Assembly: GCF_000507845.1 (NCBI RefSeq)
Contig: NZ_KI669454.1
Coordinates: 372,001-436,000, forward strand
DNA: 64,000 nt
Direction: 5' to 3'
From: Helicobacter macacae MIT 99-5501
GTDB lineage: Bacteria > Campylobacterota > Campylobacteria > Campylobacterales > Helicobacteraceae
Positions 34,027 to 42,398 of the stretch are shown here, piece after piece. The notes beneath the pieces were generated by a model. That model ran no database searches and was not told where the DNA came from. It saw nothing but the letters and a program-made list of their open reading frames with translations. Numbering within the stretch: position 1 is the stretch's first letter; the number at the start of each line of letters is the position of its first letter. The position numbers were made by a program, and so were the translations under genes.

Positions 34027-35331
34027 ATGAATCAATACTCAAAAATTAAATTTAGTGAAATTGCAAAATTAAGATATGGCAAAGAGCATAAAAATCTCAA
34101 GAATGGTGCAATTAAAGCATTTGGTAGTGGTGGAGTGATAAGATTTGTAGATTCCTATATTTATGATAAAGAATCTGTTTTGATTCCAAGAAAAGGCAGT
34201 TTAAATAATATTTTTTATAGCGACAAACCTTTTTGGGTTGTTGATACTATGTTTTACACAGAAATAAACTCGCAAAAATGCTTTCCAAAATATCTTTACT
34301 ATTATTTTACAACCATTGATTTTTTGTCTTTAAATTCATCTTCGGCAATTCCTAGCTTGACAGCACAAATTATCAATGAAATCCAAATCCCCCTCCCGCC
34401 ATTAAAAGAGCAGGAGAAAATCGCGCGGATTTTGGGCGTGTGGGATAGTGCGCTTACCACACTTGCAAATCTCATCAAAGCAAAGCGCAAATACAAAACC
34501 GCTCTTATGCAACGCCTCCTCACCCCACCTCGTTATACCGCCTCTTGTCATACTGAGGGCGTAGCCCGAAGTATCCAAAAAGATGATTTGCAAGGCAACG
34601 ATATTTGTTTGGATTCTTCGCTTTCTACGAAAGCTCAGAATGACAAAGAGAAAAATGCCGAGAATAGCAGAGAAATAAGCTCACAAAATGACAAGGAAAA
34701 TACGCATAACGACAAAAAGAAGATTCGCGAATCGTCCTTGCGTTTTGCTGGATTTGGCGATAAATGGCAAGAATTTCGACTTGGGGATTTATTAAAGGAA
34801 AAAAATATAAGAAATGCAAATAATGTAAATTTGGTTCTTAGCGTTACAAATAAGCAAGGTTTTGTAGCGCAAAAAGATTATTTTGAACAAGAAGTTGCAA
34901 GTAATGATACAAGCAATTATAAAGTAGTTTGTAGGGGTGAATTTGCATATAATCCTGCTCGTATAAATGTAGGCTCTATTGCAATGCTTGAAAATTTTGA
35001 AAATGGAATTTTAAGCCCTATGTATATTGTTTTTGAATGTTTAGAAAAAATCAATAAAGATTTTTTTAGGTATTGGTTAGAAAGCCATAATTTTAGAGGA
35101 ATTTTGGGTAGATATTTATCTGGTAGCGTGAGAGAAACTTTGTCATTTAACGATATGAAAACGATGAAAATTTTTATCCCCACACTTGCCGAGCAAAAGA
35201 AAATCGCACAAGTGCTAAGCGCGTGTGATAAAGAAATAGAAACTTTAAATTTAAAGTTTGAGTGCCTAAAAGCGCAAAAAAGGGGACTTATGCAGCAACT
35301 CCTAAGCGGAAAGGTAAGGGTAAAAATATGA
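34027..35331 (+). CDS. hsdS: Type I restriction enzyme specificity subunit HsdS
   Basis: This 434-residue protein has two target-recognition domains. The first is about 1-125, ending in the typical IINEIQIPLPPLKEQEKIAR, and the second about 240-400, ending in TLAEQKKIAQVLSACDKEIE and followed by the conserved C-terminal helix (LKAQKRGLMQQLLSGKVRV). The linker between them (about 170-235) has an extra, lower-complexity stretch, ASCHTEGVARSIQKDDLQGN and onward, encoded by a 100-base inverted repeat of the TCATACTGAG family. The N-terminus lacks the usual approach segment (IPQDWEVVRLGE), which is in the upstream fragment. The stop overlaps the next start (ATGA). Confidence 0.88.
   Translation: MNQYSKIKFSEIAKLRYGKEHKNLKNGAIKAFGSGGVIRFVDSYIYDKESVLIPRKGSLNNIFYSDKPFWVVDTMFYTEINSQKCFPKYLYYYFTTIDFLSLNSSSAIPSLTAQIINEIQIPLPPLKEQEKIARILGVWDSALTTLANLIKAKRKYKTALMQRLLTPPRYTASCHTEGVARSIQKDDLQGNDICLDSSLSTKAQNDKEKNAENSREISSQNDKENTHNDKKKIRESSLRFAGFGDKWQEFRLGDLLKEKNIRNANNVNLVLSVTNKQGFVAQKDYFEQEVASNDTSNYKVVCRGEFAYNPARINVGSIAMLENFENGILSPMYIVFECLEKINKDFFRYWLESHNFRGILGRYLSGSVRETLSFNDMKTMKIFIPTLAEQKKIAQVLSACDKEIETLNLKFECLKAQKRGLMQQLLSGKVRVKI
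34546..34645. repeat. Inverted repeat of TCATACTGAG family inside hsdS
   Basis: The arms TGTCATACTGAG and CTCAGAATGACA (11 of 12 complementary) enclose GAAGTATCC..GGATTCTTC. The element is read through in frame in the HsdS linker. Related copies are at 54046 and 62816. Confidence 0.75.
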
Positions 35332-37547
35332 TTACAAAGATTGCACTGCAAAATGTGGCAAGTTACAAGGAAATAGCCGTTTTAGAAACAAATAAATCTA
35401 TCAATTTGATTTATGGCTTAAATGGTGCAGGAAAAACGCAAATTGCTAATTTTTTGCAAAATCAAATGGAGGAGCAAAAGAAACAAGGGTTTGAGGATTG
35501 TGCATTAGAGGGGTTAAATAATGAAAAAATTTTAGTTTATAATCAAAACTTTGTTGAAGCAAATTTTTATGCAAAAGATAAACAAAAGGGTATTTTTACT
35601 TTGGCAAAGGAAAATGTCGAAGCGGAAAAGGAATTGGAGCAAAAGCAAAAGATTTACGAAAATTTAACAAAACAATTACAGGCCAAAAATGATGAAATAG
35701 AGAAATATAATAATGATTTATTGACTGATAAAAGTAAGATTATTGATAAAGTTTGGGAAATAAAAACAAAATATCAAAGTGATTTTGAGCAGTTTTTTAA
35801 AGGACATATTGGAAGCAAAGAAGTCTTTGCTGATTATTTTATGGATACAATTTTTTCAAATAATGATTACAAGCAAGAATCGAGCGTAGCCATTGATGAA
35901 CTTAAAGATACATATAAAAAGCTAAGCGATAAGAAAGTGAGCAAATTTGAACATATACCATTAGTAAATATAGATGAAATTTTGGCAGTAGAGAGGGAAA
36001 ATATTTTTGGTGAAGCGATAGTTGGAAATGATGATAGTGTTTTGGCTAGTCTTATAAATCAGCTGGGCAATGCTGATTGGGTAAAGCAAGGGGAGCGATA
36101 TATAGAACACTCTAATAATAAATGTCCATTTTGTCAAAATGATATTACAGATGATTTTAAGGGATATTTGAAAGAATTTTTTAATGATGAATATGAGAAA
36201 AATATTGACAGATTAAAAGAATTACAAGGAAAATATAATGAGTTATTAGGGAAAATTCCATCTATGGATACATTTTTTAGAGGAGATATTTTAGAAGCAA
36301 ATAATAGCGAATTTAAACTTTTGTATGAAAATTTGATACAAAATATCAAAAACAATGTGAATGTGATTGCCGATAAAATAAGAGAACCAAAAGAGCAAAA
36401 GAATCTTATTTTATCAAAAGAAGCACTAGATAAACTCAACCAATTTTTATCAAACAAACAACAAGAAATTGAAAAAGTTAACAAAATGATAGATGATAGA
36501 AAGAATGAAATAAAAAATATGGAAAAACCATTTTGGCAAAATGTATGTTTTGAGTTTAAAGGATATGTGGAATCGTTTTATACAAATAAAGAAAAAATAG
36601 AGAAAAATAAAGCGAATCTAAACAAAGCAAAAAATGAAGTACAAGAAAAAATCAATAAGACAAATGATAATATCGTAGAGCTACAACAAAAAAGCGTAAA
36701 TATAGATAGAGCAATCGAAACAATCAATGAATATTTAAGAGATCTTGGCATTGTAGATTTTTATGTCAAAAAAGATGAACAAAGCGATGATTGTGCGATT
36801 GTAAGAAGTGAAGATGATAAGCCTTGTTTTAAAACTTTGAGTGAGGGTGAAAAAACACTTATTGCTTTTCTTTATTTTTTGCAACTTTGTCAAGGCAAAG
36901 AGAGTAAAAATGAAACGGACTTTAAAAAAATCATTGTCATAGATGACCCTATTTCAAGTCTGTCTTATAATTATGTCTTTGATATAGCCCAACTTATCAA
37001 AAATATATTTTTTGAAAAAACAAAAGAATATGTCGAGCAGATTTTTATACTTACTCATCATTTATACTTTTTTCACGAACTTATAGGATACAAGGAAAGC
37101 TATAAGGACAAGATTAGAATGTTTAGAATTTACAAAGGAGAAAATAATCAGTCTTGTATAGAAACGATAGGAAAGGAAAGTGTAGTTAATGAATATGAGG
37201 CATATTGGCAGATTTTGAGAGACTATAAAAAGAATGGCGCAAACAAATATATTATCCCAAATGTGATGAGAAATATTTTGGAGTATTTTTTGGGATTTGT
37301 AAGAAAATCTAAAATTGATATAGTTAAAGAGTTGGCAGAAAGTCAAGATAGTGCGAGATATAAAGCCTTTTATAGATATATAAATCGAGAATCGCATTCT
37401 TTCATAAGTAATATAATTTATGAAAAAGATTTTGATGAAAATATATTTTTTGAGGCATTTGAAAAAGTTTTTGAGTTAATGGGGCATAAAGAGCATTATG
37501 ATAAAATGATAATTCAACAAGCAGGAGAGCAAAATGCCACAGAGTAA
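35328..37547 (+). CDS. rloC: RloC-like anticodon nuclease with Rad50-type ATPase
   Basis: This 739-residue protein has an ABC/Rad50-like ATPase split by a long coiled coil. Walker A is GLNGAGKT (30-37). A zinc-hook motif CPFC sits at the tip (266-269). The signature SEGEKT lies at about 505, and Walker B VIDDPISSL at D539. Its C-terminal domain carries R648, E652 (RNILE) and H690 (NRESHSF). The Arg and Glu are spaced like the PrrC/RloC tRNA-anticodon-nuclease triad, with a slightly longer interval to the His. RloC cleaves tRNA and excises the wobble base after phage or DNA damage, shielded by the host R-M complex. ATG 35328 overlaps the hsdS stop; the open frame upstream is not used. The location between hsdS and hsdR is the known one for rlo genes in Campylobacter. 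Confidence 0.78.
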   Translation: MITKIALQNVASYKEIAVLETNKSINLIYGLNGAGKTQIANFLQNQMEEQKKQGFEDCALEGLNNEKILVYNQNFVEANFYAKDKQKGIFTLAKENVEAEKELEQKQKIYENLTKQLQAKNDEIEKYNNDLLTDKSKIIDKVWEIKTKYQSDFEQFFKGHIGSKEVFADYFMDTIFSNNDYKQESSVAIDELKDTYKKLSDKKVSKFEHIPLVNIDEILAVERENIFGEAIVGNDDSVLASLINQLGNADWVKQGERYIEHSNNKCPFCQNDITDDFKGYLKEFFNDEYEKNIDRLKELQGKYNELLGKIPSMDTFFRGDILEANNSEFKLLYENLIQNIKNNVNVIADKIREPKEQKNLILSKEALDKLNQFLSNKQQEIEKVNKMIDDRKNEIKNMEKPFWQNVCFEFKGYVESFYTNKEKIEKNKANLNKAKNEVQEKINKTNDNIVELQQKSVNIDRAIETINEYLRDLGIVDFYVKKDEQSDDCAIVRSEDDKPCFKTLSEGEKTLIAFLYFLQLCQGKESKNETDFKKIIVIDDPISSLSYNYVFDIAQLIKNIFFEKTKEYVEQIFILTHHLYFFHELIGYKESYKDKIRMFRIYKGENNQSCIETIGKESVVNEYEAYWQILRDYKKNGANKYIIPNVMRNILEYFLGFVRKSKIDIVKELAESQDSARYKAFYRYINRESHSFISNIIYEKDFDENIFFEAFEKVFELMGHKEHYDKMIIQQAGEQNATE

Positions 37548-38880
37548 AGAATCTCAAAGCGTAGAATTTAAGCGGATTTGGAAAGATGAGTATATCAAGT
37601 GGATAAGTGCTTTTGCTAATAGCGAGGGTGGCACACTCTATGTAGGGCGTGATGATAGTGGCGAAGTGCTAGGAATCAGCAATGCCAAAGATTTGCTAAG
37701 CACAATCCCAAATAAAGTCCAAAGTCTGCTAGGCGTAGTGCCAAGTGTGAAATTGCATAAAGAAAAAGGCAAAGAATATCTAGCCATAAGCGTGGAGCAC
37801 TATCCATATCCTGTGAGCTATAAAGGAGGGTATTTTGTCCGTAGTGGCAGTAGTGTGCAGGAGCTAAAGGGCAGTGCGCTTGATAAGTTTTTGCTAACCA
37901 AACAGGGCAAAAGGTGGGATAGTGTGCCAAATGTGCATTTAAAATTTAAAGATTTGGATAGCTTGGCGTTTGGGGTGTTTAGAGATAGAGCAAGTAAGAG
38001 AAAAAGGCTAAATGATGGGTTAGTAGATGAAAGCGATGAGGGACTGATAGAGAAGCTACACTTAAAAGATGGCGAGTATTTCAAACAAGCTGCTACGCTA
38101 CTTTTTGCCAAAGAACCGCAGAAATATATCACAGGAAGCACGATAAAAATAGGCTTTTTTGAGTCAAATAGTGAGCTACTCTACCAAGATATTGTCGAGG
38201 GAAATTTATTTGCACAAGTGGATAAGACAATGGAGCTGGTATTTAGCAAGTATCTTAAGGCGATGATTTCGTATGAGGGAGTGCAACGAATCGAACGCTA
38301 CCCTGTGTCTGAACTAGCATTTAGAGAGGCTCTCACAAATGCGGTGGTGCATAAAGACTATGCTTTGGGCTTTGACATACAAATAAGCGTATATAATGAT
38401 AGGCTTATGATATGGAATGCTGGGGATTTGCCACCGCATTGGGATATACAGACACTTTTGCAAAAGCACTCATCACAGCCATACAATCCTACGATAGCTT
38501 ATCCGTTTTTCTTAGCTGGGTATATAGAATCGTGGGGAAGGGGCATAGAAAAAATCATCGATGAATCTAAGAGATTTAATGGCATTATCCCGCAATTTAG
38601 GTGGCAAAATGGGCTTTGGGTGGAATTTGTGTTTAATGAAAAAATGGATATTGGGTTGGTTGATGGGTTGGGTGATAAGTTGGGTGATAAGTTGGGTGAT
38701 GTGCAAAAAAATATCATCAATCTTATGTCAAAAAACCCAAAAACTTCCATTACAGCCCTTGCAAAAGAGCTAGATATAAGCACCACAGCGATAGAAAATC
38801 ATATAAAAGCACTCAAAAATCAAGGGCTTATCAAGCGAGTAGGTAATGCCAAAAGCGGACATTGGGAGATAGTGCGATGA
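37534..38880 (+). CDS. AlbA_2/Schlafen-like putative regulator, RloA-type
   Basis: This 448-residue protein starts with the AlbA_2 (Schlafen-like) domain: SQSVEFKRIWKDEYIKWISA, FANSEGGTLYVGRDDSGEVL. A GHKL-like ATP-binding portion follows (FREALTNAVVHKDYA, SWGRGIEKIIDESKRFNG), then a C-terminal winged helix (ITALAKELDISTTAIENHIK). The link to the winged helix has a 12-bp tandem repeat giving LGDKLGDKLGD. It overlaps rloC by 14 bases and hsdR by the ATGA junction. Similar genes sit in Campylobacter type I loci under the name rloA; the function is not known. Confidence 0.8.
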   Translation: MPQSKESQSVEFKRIWKDEYIKWISAFANSEGGTLYVGRDDSGEVLGISNAKDLLSTIPNKVQSLLGVVPSVKLHKEKGKEYLAISVEHYPYPVSYKGGYFVRSGSSVQELKGSALDKFLLTKQGKRWDSVPNVHLKFKDLDSLAFGVFRDRASKRKRLNDGLVDESDEGLIEKLHLKDGEYFKQAATLLFAKEPQKYITGSTIKIGFFESNSELLYQDIVEGNLFAQVDKTMELVFSKYLKAMISYEGVQRIERYPVSELAFREALTNAVVHKDYALGFDIQISVYNDRLMIWNAGDLPPHWDIQTLLQKHSSQPYNPTIAYPFFLAGYIESWGRGIEKIIDESKRFNGIIPQFRWQNGLWVEFVFNEKMDIGLVDGLGDKLGDKLGDVQKNIINLMSKNPKTSITALAKELDISTTAIENHIKALKNQGLIKRVGNAKSGHWEIVR

Positions 38881-41800
38881 GAAGTCAGCTAGACATCACA
38901 AGTGAAAATGCCTTGCAAAGCCAATGTATAGAGCTTTTTAAGGCTATGGGGTATGAGTATATCCCTCCACAAAAAGCACTAAGTATGCGGGGCGATGACA
39001 CAAGCGAAGTGCTTTTGCGCGAGATACTAGAGGAGCGACTAGGCGCGATAAATAGCTTTGAAGTGCGCGGGGAAAGGCATAGATTTAGCCCCGCAAATAT
39101 CACTAAGGCGATAAATGAGCTAAGGGCTGGGTTTGGTAGCGAACTGCTACGCATAAATGAAAAATTAAGCGATAAACTCACTCTTGGCACTAGCTTTGAG
39201 GAGAGCATAGAGGGTGTGAAAAAGAGCTTTTCACTGCGCTATATAGACTTTGAAAATCCTAGTAATAATGTATTTAGCGTGAGTGATGAATTTAGCGTTA
39301 GGCGATGCAAGAGCGATAAGATAGGCGATGATGAGAAGCATAGACGCGCTGATATAGTGCTATTTATAAACGGAATCCCGCTTGTAATCATCGAGCTAAA
39401 AAAGTCCTCACGCAGCTATGAGCTAGGCATAAAACAGCTTGAAATGTATCAAAATGAGATTCCAAGCCTTTTTGCCACTGCGCAGATATGTATAGCGGGG
39501 AGCTATGAGGCAAAATATGGCACGATAAAGACGCCACGCAAATTTTATAGCCTGTGGCGTGAGGAGGATTCTAATCTAGATTCGCAAGGTGGTTTGAATC
39601 GCGAATCTAGAGAAAATCTAAGCAAAGATTCTAATCTAGATTCGAGAGGTGATTTGCAAAGTGGGCTAAAAGAAAATTTGCAAGAGAATTTCGATTTTAG
39701 CATAAAGCGCAAAATCCACGCACTTATCCCGCATAGAATCCCCACAAAACTAGATGAGACTTTGATAGCTCTGTGCAATAGAGAGCGAATCTTGGAGCTA
39801 ATGAAGCACTACATACTTTTTGATAAAGGGATAAAAAAGATTTGTCGCTATCAGCAGTTTTTTGCGATTAAGCGGATTTTGGCTCGGGTAGGGGTGCTAA
39901 GCGAGGGTAAGCGCAAAGGTGGGCTTATCTGGCACACGCAAGGTAGTGGCAAAAGCCTAACGATGATAATGCTTACAAAGCTACTCAAAAGCACATATCC
40001 GCAATGTAAGGTTATCGTGGTAAGTGATAGGGTGGATTTGGATAGGCAAATCACCAATACATTTGCAAACACGCAAATCAAAGTCGCCCAAGCCAAAAGC
40101 TCAAAAGACTTGCTAGATAAGCTAAAAGGTGGCGCAAGTGTGATAACCACACTCGTGCATAAATTTGAAAAGCTAAAATATGCTAATGGTGGTGGCAATG
40201 CAAGTGCGGATATTTTTGTGCTTGTCGATGAGTCGCACCGCACACAAAGTGGGGAGCTACACCGAGCGATGAAAAAGACTCTGCCAAATGCGTGCTATGT
40301 GGGATTTACAGGCACGCCTTTGATGAAAAGTGAGAAAAACAGCTTTGCGAAATTTGGCGGGGAAATCCACCGCTACACAATCCAAGAAGCGATAAATGAT
40401 GAAGCGGTGCTACCGCTAATGTATGAAAGTAGGCTTGTAGAGCAGGATATAAGTGATAAGGACGCGCTAAATTTGCGATTTGACATCATCGCGCGAAATC
40501 TTAGTGATGAGCAAAAAGCGGATTTGCAACGCAAATGGGTGCAATTCCAAAAAATCGCTTCAAGTGAGAATCGACTATTTCTAATCGCCCAAGACATAGC
40601 ACAACATTTTCACCAAAATCTGCAAGGGCAGGGCTTTAAGGCGATTTTGGCGACAAACTCCAAGTATGAAGCAATGCGCTACTATGAGATATTTGAGGAA
40701 TACACCGAGCTAAAAAGCGCACCTATCATATCAAGCAATGAGCAAGAGGGATTTGAAAACGAGCGCAAAGACTTCGTAGCAAAGTCTTGGAAGCGCGTGG
40801 TAGAAAAATATGCAAGTGATGAGGAGCGATATATCAGCTATGCCAAAGATGAGTTTATCTGTGGCGATGAGGTGGAGCTACTCATAGTCGTAGATAAGCT
40901 ACTTACAGGCTTTGATGCGCCACACGCAAAGGTGCTATACATTGACAAAAGCCTAAAAGAGCATAATCTACTCCAAGCCATAGCGCGGGTAAATCGCCTT
41001 TGCGAGGGCAAGGATAGTGGTATAATTATTGATTATCGTGGATTGTTAGGGGATTTGGATAAGGCTTTGAGTGATTATAATCCCTTGAATGGCTTTGATG
41101 AGGGGGATTTGACAAATGCGGTGATTGACATAAAAGAAGCACTAAATACGCTAAAACGCGCTTATGATGAGCTGACTAGGATTTTTGCGGGGGCTAATGA
41201 GGGGGACAAAGAAAGCTATATCGAGATTTTAAAAGATAGCGAGAATCGAGCGAAGTTTAGGGAGAATCTTTGTGAGTTTTCACGCGCACTTTCTATGGCA
41301 CTAGGTAGTGAGCAAATCACTCAAATGCTTAGTGAGAGTAAAATCGTGCATTATAAAGCAAAGATAAGGTTTTATAACGAGCTACGCAAGGAAATCAGCA
41401 TAAGGCTTTGTGAAGCGTGTGATTTTGGTGAGTTTGAAGCGCAAATGCAAAATCTGCTTGATAAATTTGTAAGTGCTAGGGGGATTAACAAACTTGGAAA
41501 TATACCAAATATCTTTGATGATGACTTTGAAAAGCAAGTAACAAAGCTACTAAATAATGATGACATAAAAGCAAGGGCAGATAGTCTGCTAAGTGCGATT
41601 TCTAATGCGATAGAAGAGAAGCTAAAAACCAATCCAGCCTTTTATGCAAGTCTAGCCCACCAAATAGAATCCATACTCAAAGACTATAAAGAAAAGCGAA
41701 TAAATGATGAGCAAAAGCTAAATCTAGCAAGGCAAATGCACCAAAAACTACTAAGCAAATCTATACAGCAATCCTACCCCGAAAAAATCGCACAAAAAGA

Positions 41801-42119
41801 AAGCCTAGTGGCTTTTTATGATAATCTCTATGAGCTTTTGAGTGGGGCATTTGAAAGTGTGCCAAAAGAGAAGTGTAGCCAAGATGAGTTTATAGAAGTG
41901 ATAGAAAATCTAAGCCTAAAAGCTGATGAAATCTACACAAGGTTTTGCAAAAAACCGCAGTGGTTTGATAGCAGTGAAGTCAAAAATAGCATAGAGAGTG
42001 AGCTAGAAGACATCGTGTGGGGGATAGAGGATAGATTCGGCGTGAAAATAGAGGACTTTGGCAAAATCTGTGAAGTGCTAAGAAATATCGCGGTGGATAA
42101 GTATGCTAGCATTTTGTAG
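38877..42119 (+). CDS. hsdR: Type I restriction enzyme subunit HsdR
   Basis: This 1080-residue subunit translocates and cuts DNA. The N-terminal nuclease domain shows the PD-(D/E)xK elements (HRRADIVLFINGIP and IELKK, about 155-175). The motor domain has WHTQGSGKSLTMIML (about 350), VLVDESHRTQSGE (about 450), FTGTPLM, LLTGFDAPHAKVLYIDK and AIARVNRLCEGKDSG. ATG 38877 overlaps the previous stop by ATGA, which decides the start against an upstream ATG at 38862. Between nuclease and motor a 20-residue tandem repeat starts at about residue 231. Complete for the family. Confidence 0.95.
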   Translation: MRSQLDITSENALQSQCIELFKAMGYEYIPPQKALSMRGDDTSEVLLREILEERLGAINSFEVRGERHRFSPANITKAINELRAGFGSELLRINEKLSDKLTLGTSFEESIEGVKKSFSLRYIDFENPSNNVFSVSDEFSVRRCKSDKIGDDEKHRRADIVLFINGIPLVIIELKKSSRSYELGIKQLEMYQNEIPSLFATAQICIAGSYEAKYGTIKTPRKFYSLWREEDSNLDSQGGLNRESRENLSKDSNLDSRGDLQSGLKENLQENFDFSIKRKIHALIPHRIPTKLDETLIALCNRERILELMKHYILFDKGIKKICRYQQFFAIKRILARVGVLSEGKRKGGLIWHTQGSGKSLTMIMLTKLLKSTYPQCKVIVVSDRVDLDRQITNTFANTQIKVAQAKSSKDLLDKLKGGASVITTLVHKFEKLKYANGGGNASADIFVLVDESHRTQSGELHRAMKKTLPNACYVGFTGTPLMKSEKNSFAKFGGEIHRYTIQEAINDEAVLPLMYESRLVEQDISDKDALNLRFDIIARNLSDEQKADLQRKWVQFQKIASSENRLFLIAQDIAQHFHQNLQGQGFKAILATNSKYEAMRYYEIFEEYTELKSAPIISSNEQEGFENERKDFVAKSWKRVVEKYASDEERYISYAKDEFICGDEVELLIVVDKLLTGFDAPHAKVLYIDKSLKEHNLLQAIARVNRLCEGKDSGIIIDYRGLLGDLDKALSDYNPLNGFDEGDLTNAVIDIKEALNTLKRAYDELTRIFAGANEGDKESYIEILKDSENRAKFRENLCEFSRALSMALGSEQITQMLSESKIVHYKAKIRFYNELRKEISIRLCEACDFGEFEAQMQNLLDKFVSARGINKLGNIPNIFDDDFEKQVTKLLNNDDIKARADSLLSAISNAIEEKLKTNPAFYASLAHQIESILKDYKEKRINDEQKLNLARQMHQKLLSKSIQQSYPEKIAQKESLVAFYDNLYELLSGAFESVPKEKCSQDEFIEVIENLSLKADEIYTRFCKKPQWFDSSEVKNSIESELEDIVWGIEDRFGVKIEDFGKICEVLRNIAVDKYASIL
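39567..39686 (+). repeat. 60-bp in-frame tandem repeat in hsdR
   Basis: Two units 60 bases apart both begin GATTCTAATCTAGATTCG and encode DSNLDSQGGLNRESRENLSK and DSNLDSRGDLQSGLKENLQE. The unit length is a multiple of three, so copy-number change keeps the frame. Confidence 0.75.
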
Positions 42120-42398
42120 ATTTTATGGACACTTTGACACAGCGCAAATGGCAAAAAGCGTAAAAATCTCTAATAAATAAATTTGATTGTCTAAGATTTG
42201 CAAGTGTTGATTGTGCTTTGATAGAAACATATCATTTTAAAAAGAGATTATCTTAAGCCTATATAAATTTTTAAGATTTTGTGAATTTTTGTTGATTGTT
42301 TTGGTAAAAAGCCTATAATCGTATATACGATTTTGTGTTTTCGCGCATTTACGCGCTAAAAAAAAGTTTGCTTTGAATACAAAACTAAGGGGTAAAAG
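42120..42398. other. Intergenic region before the symporter gene
   Basis: These 279 bases hold the symporter promoter and operator described separately. No other gene was seen. Confidence 0.5.
42292..42332 (+). promoter_or_regulatory. Promoter with overlapping 16-bp palindrome
   Basis: A -35-like TTGATT (42292-42297) and a -10 TATAAT (42314-42319) are spaced 16 bases. A perfect palindrome AATCGTATATACGATT (42317-42332) overlaps the -10 box and the likely start of transcription. This is a textbook operator position for a dimeric repressor of the symporter gene. The regulator is not in the immediate neighbourhood. Confidence 0.65.
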
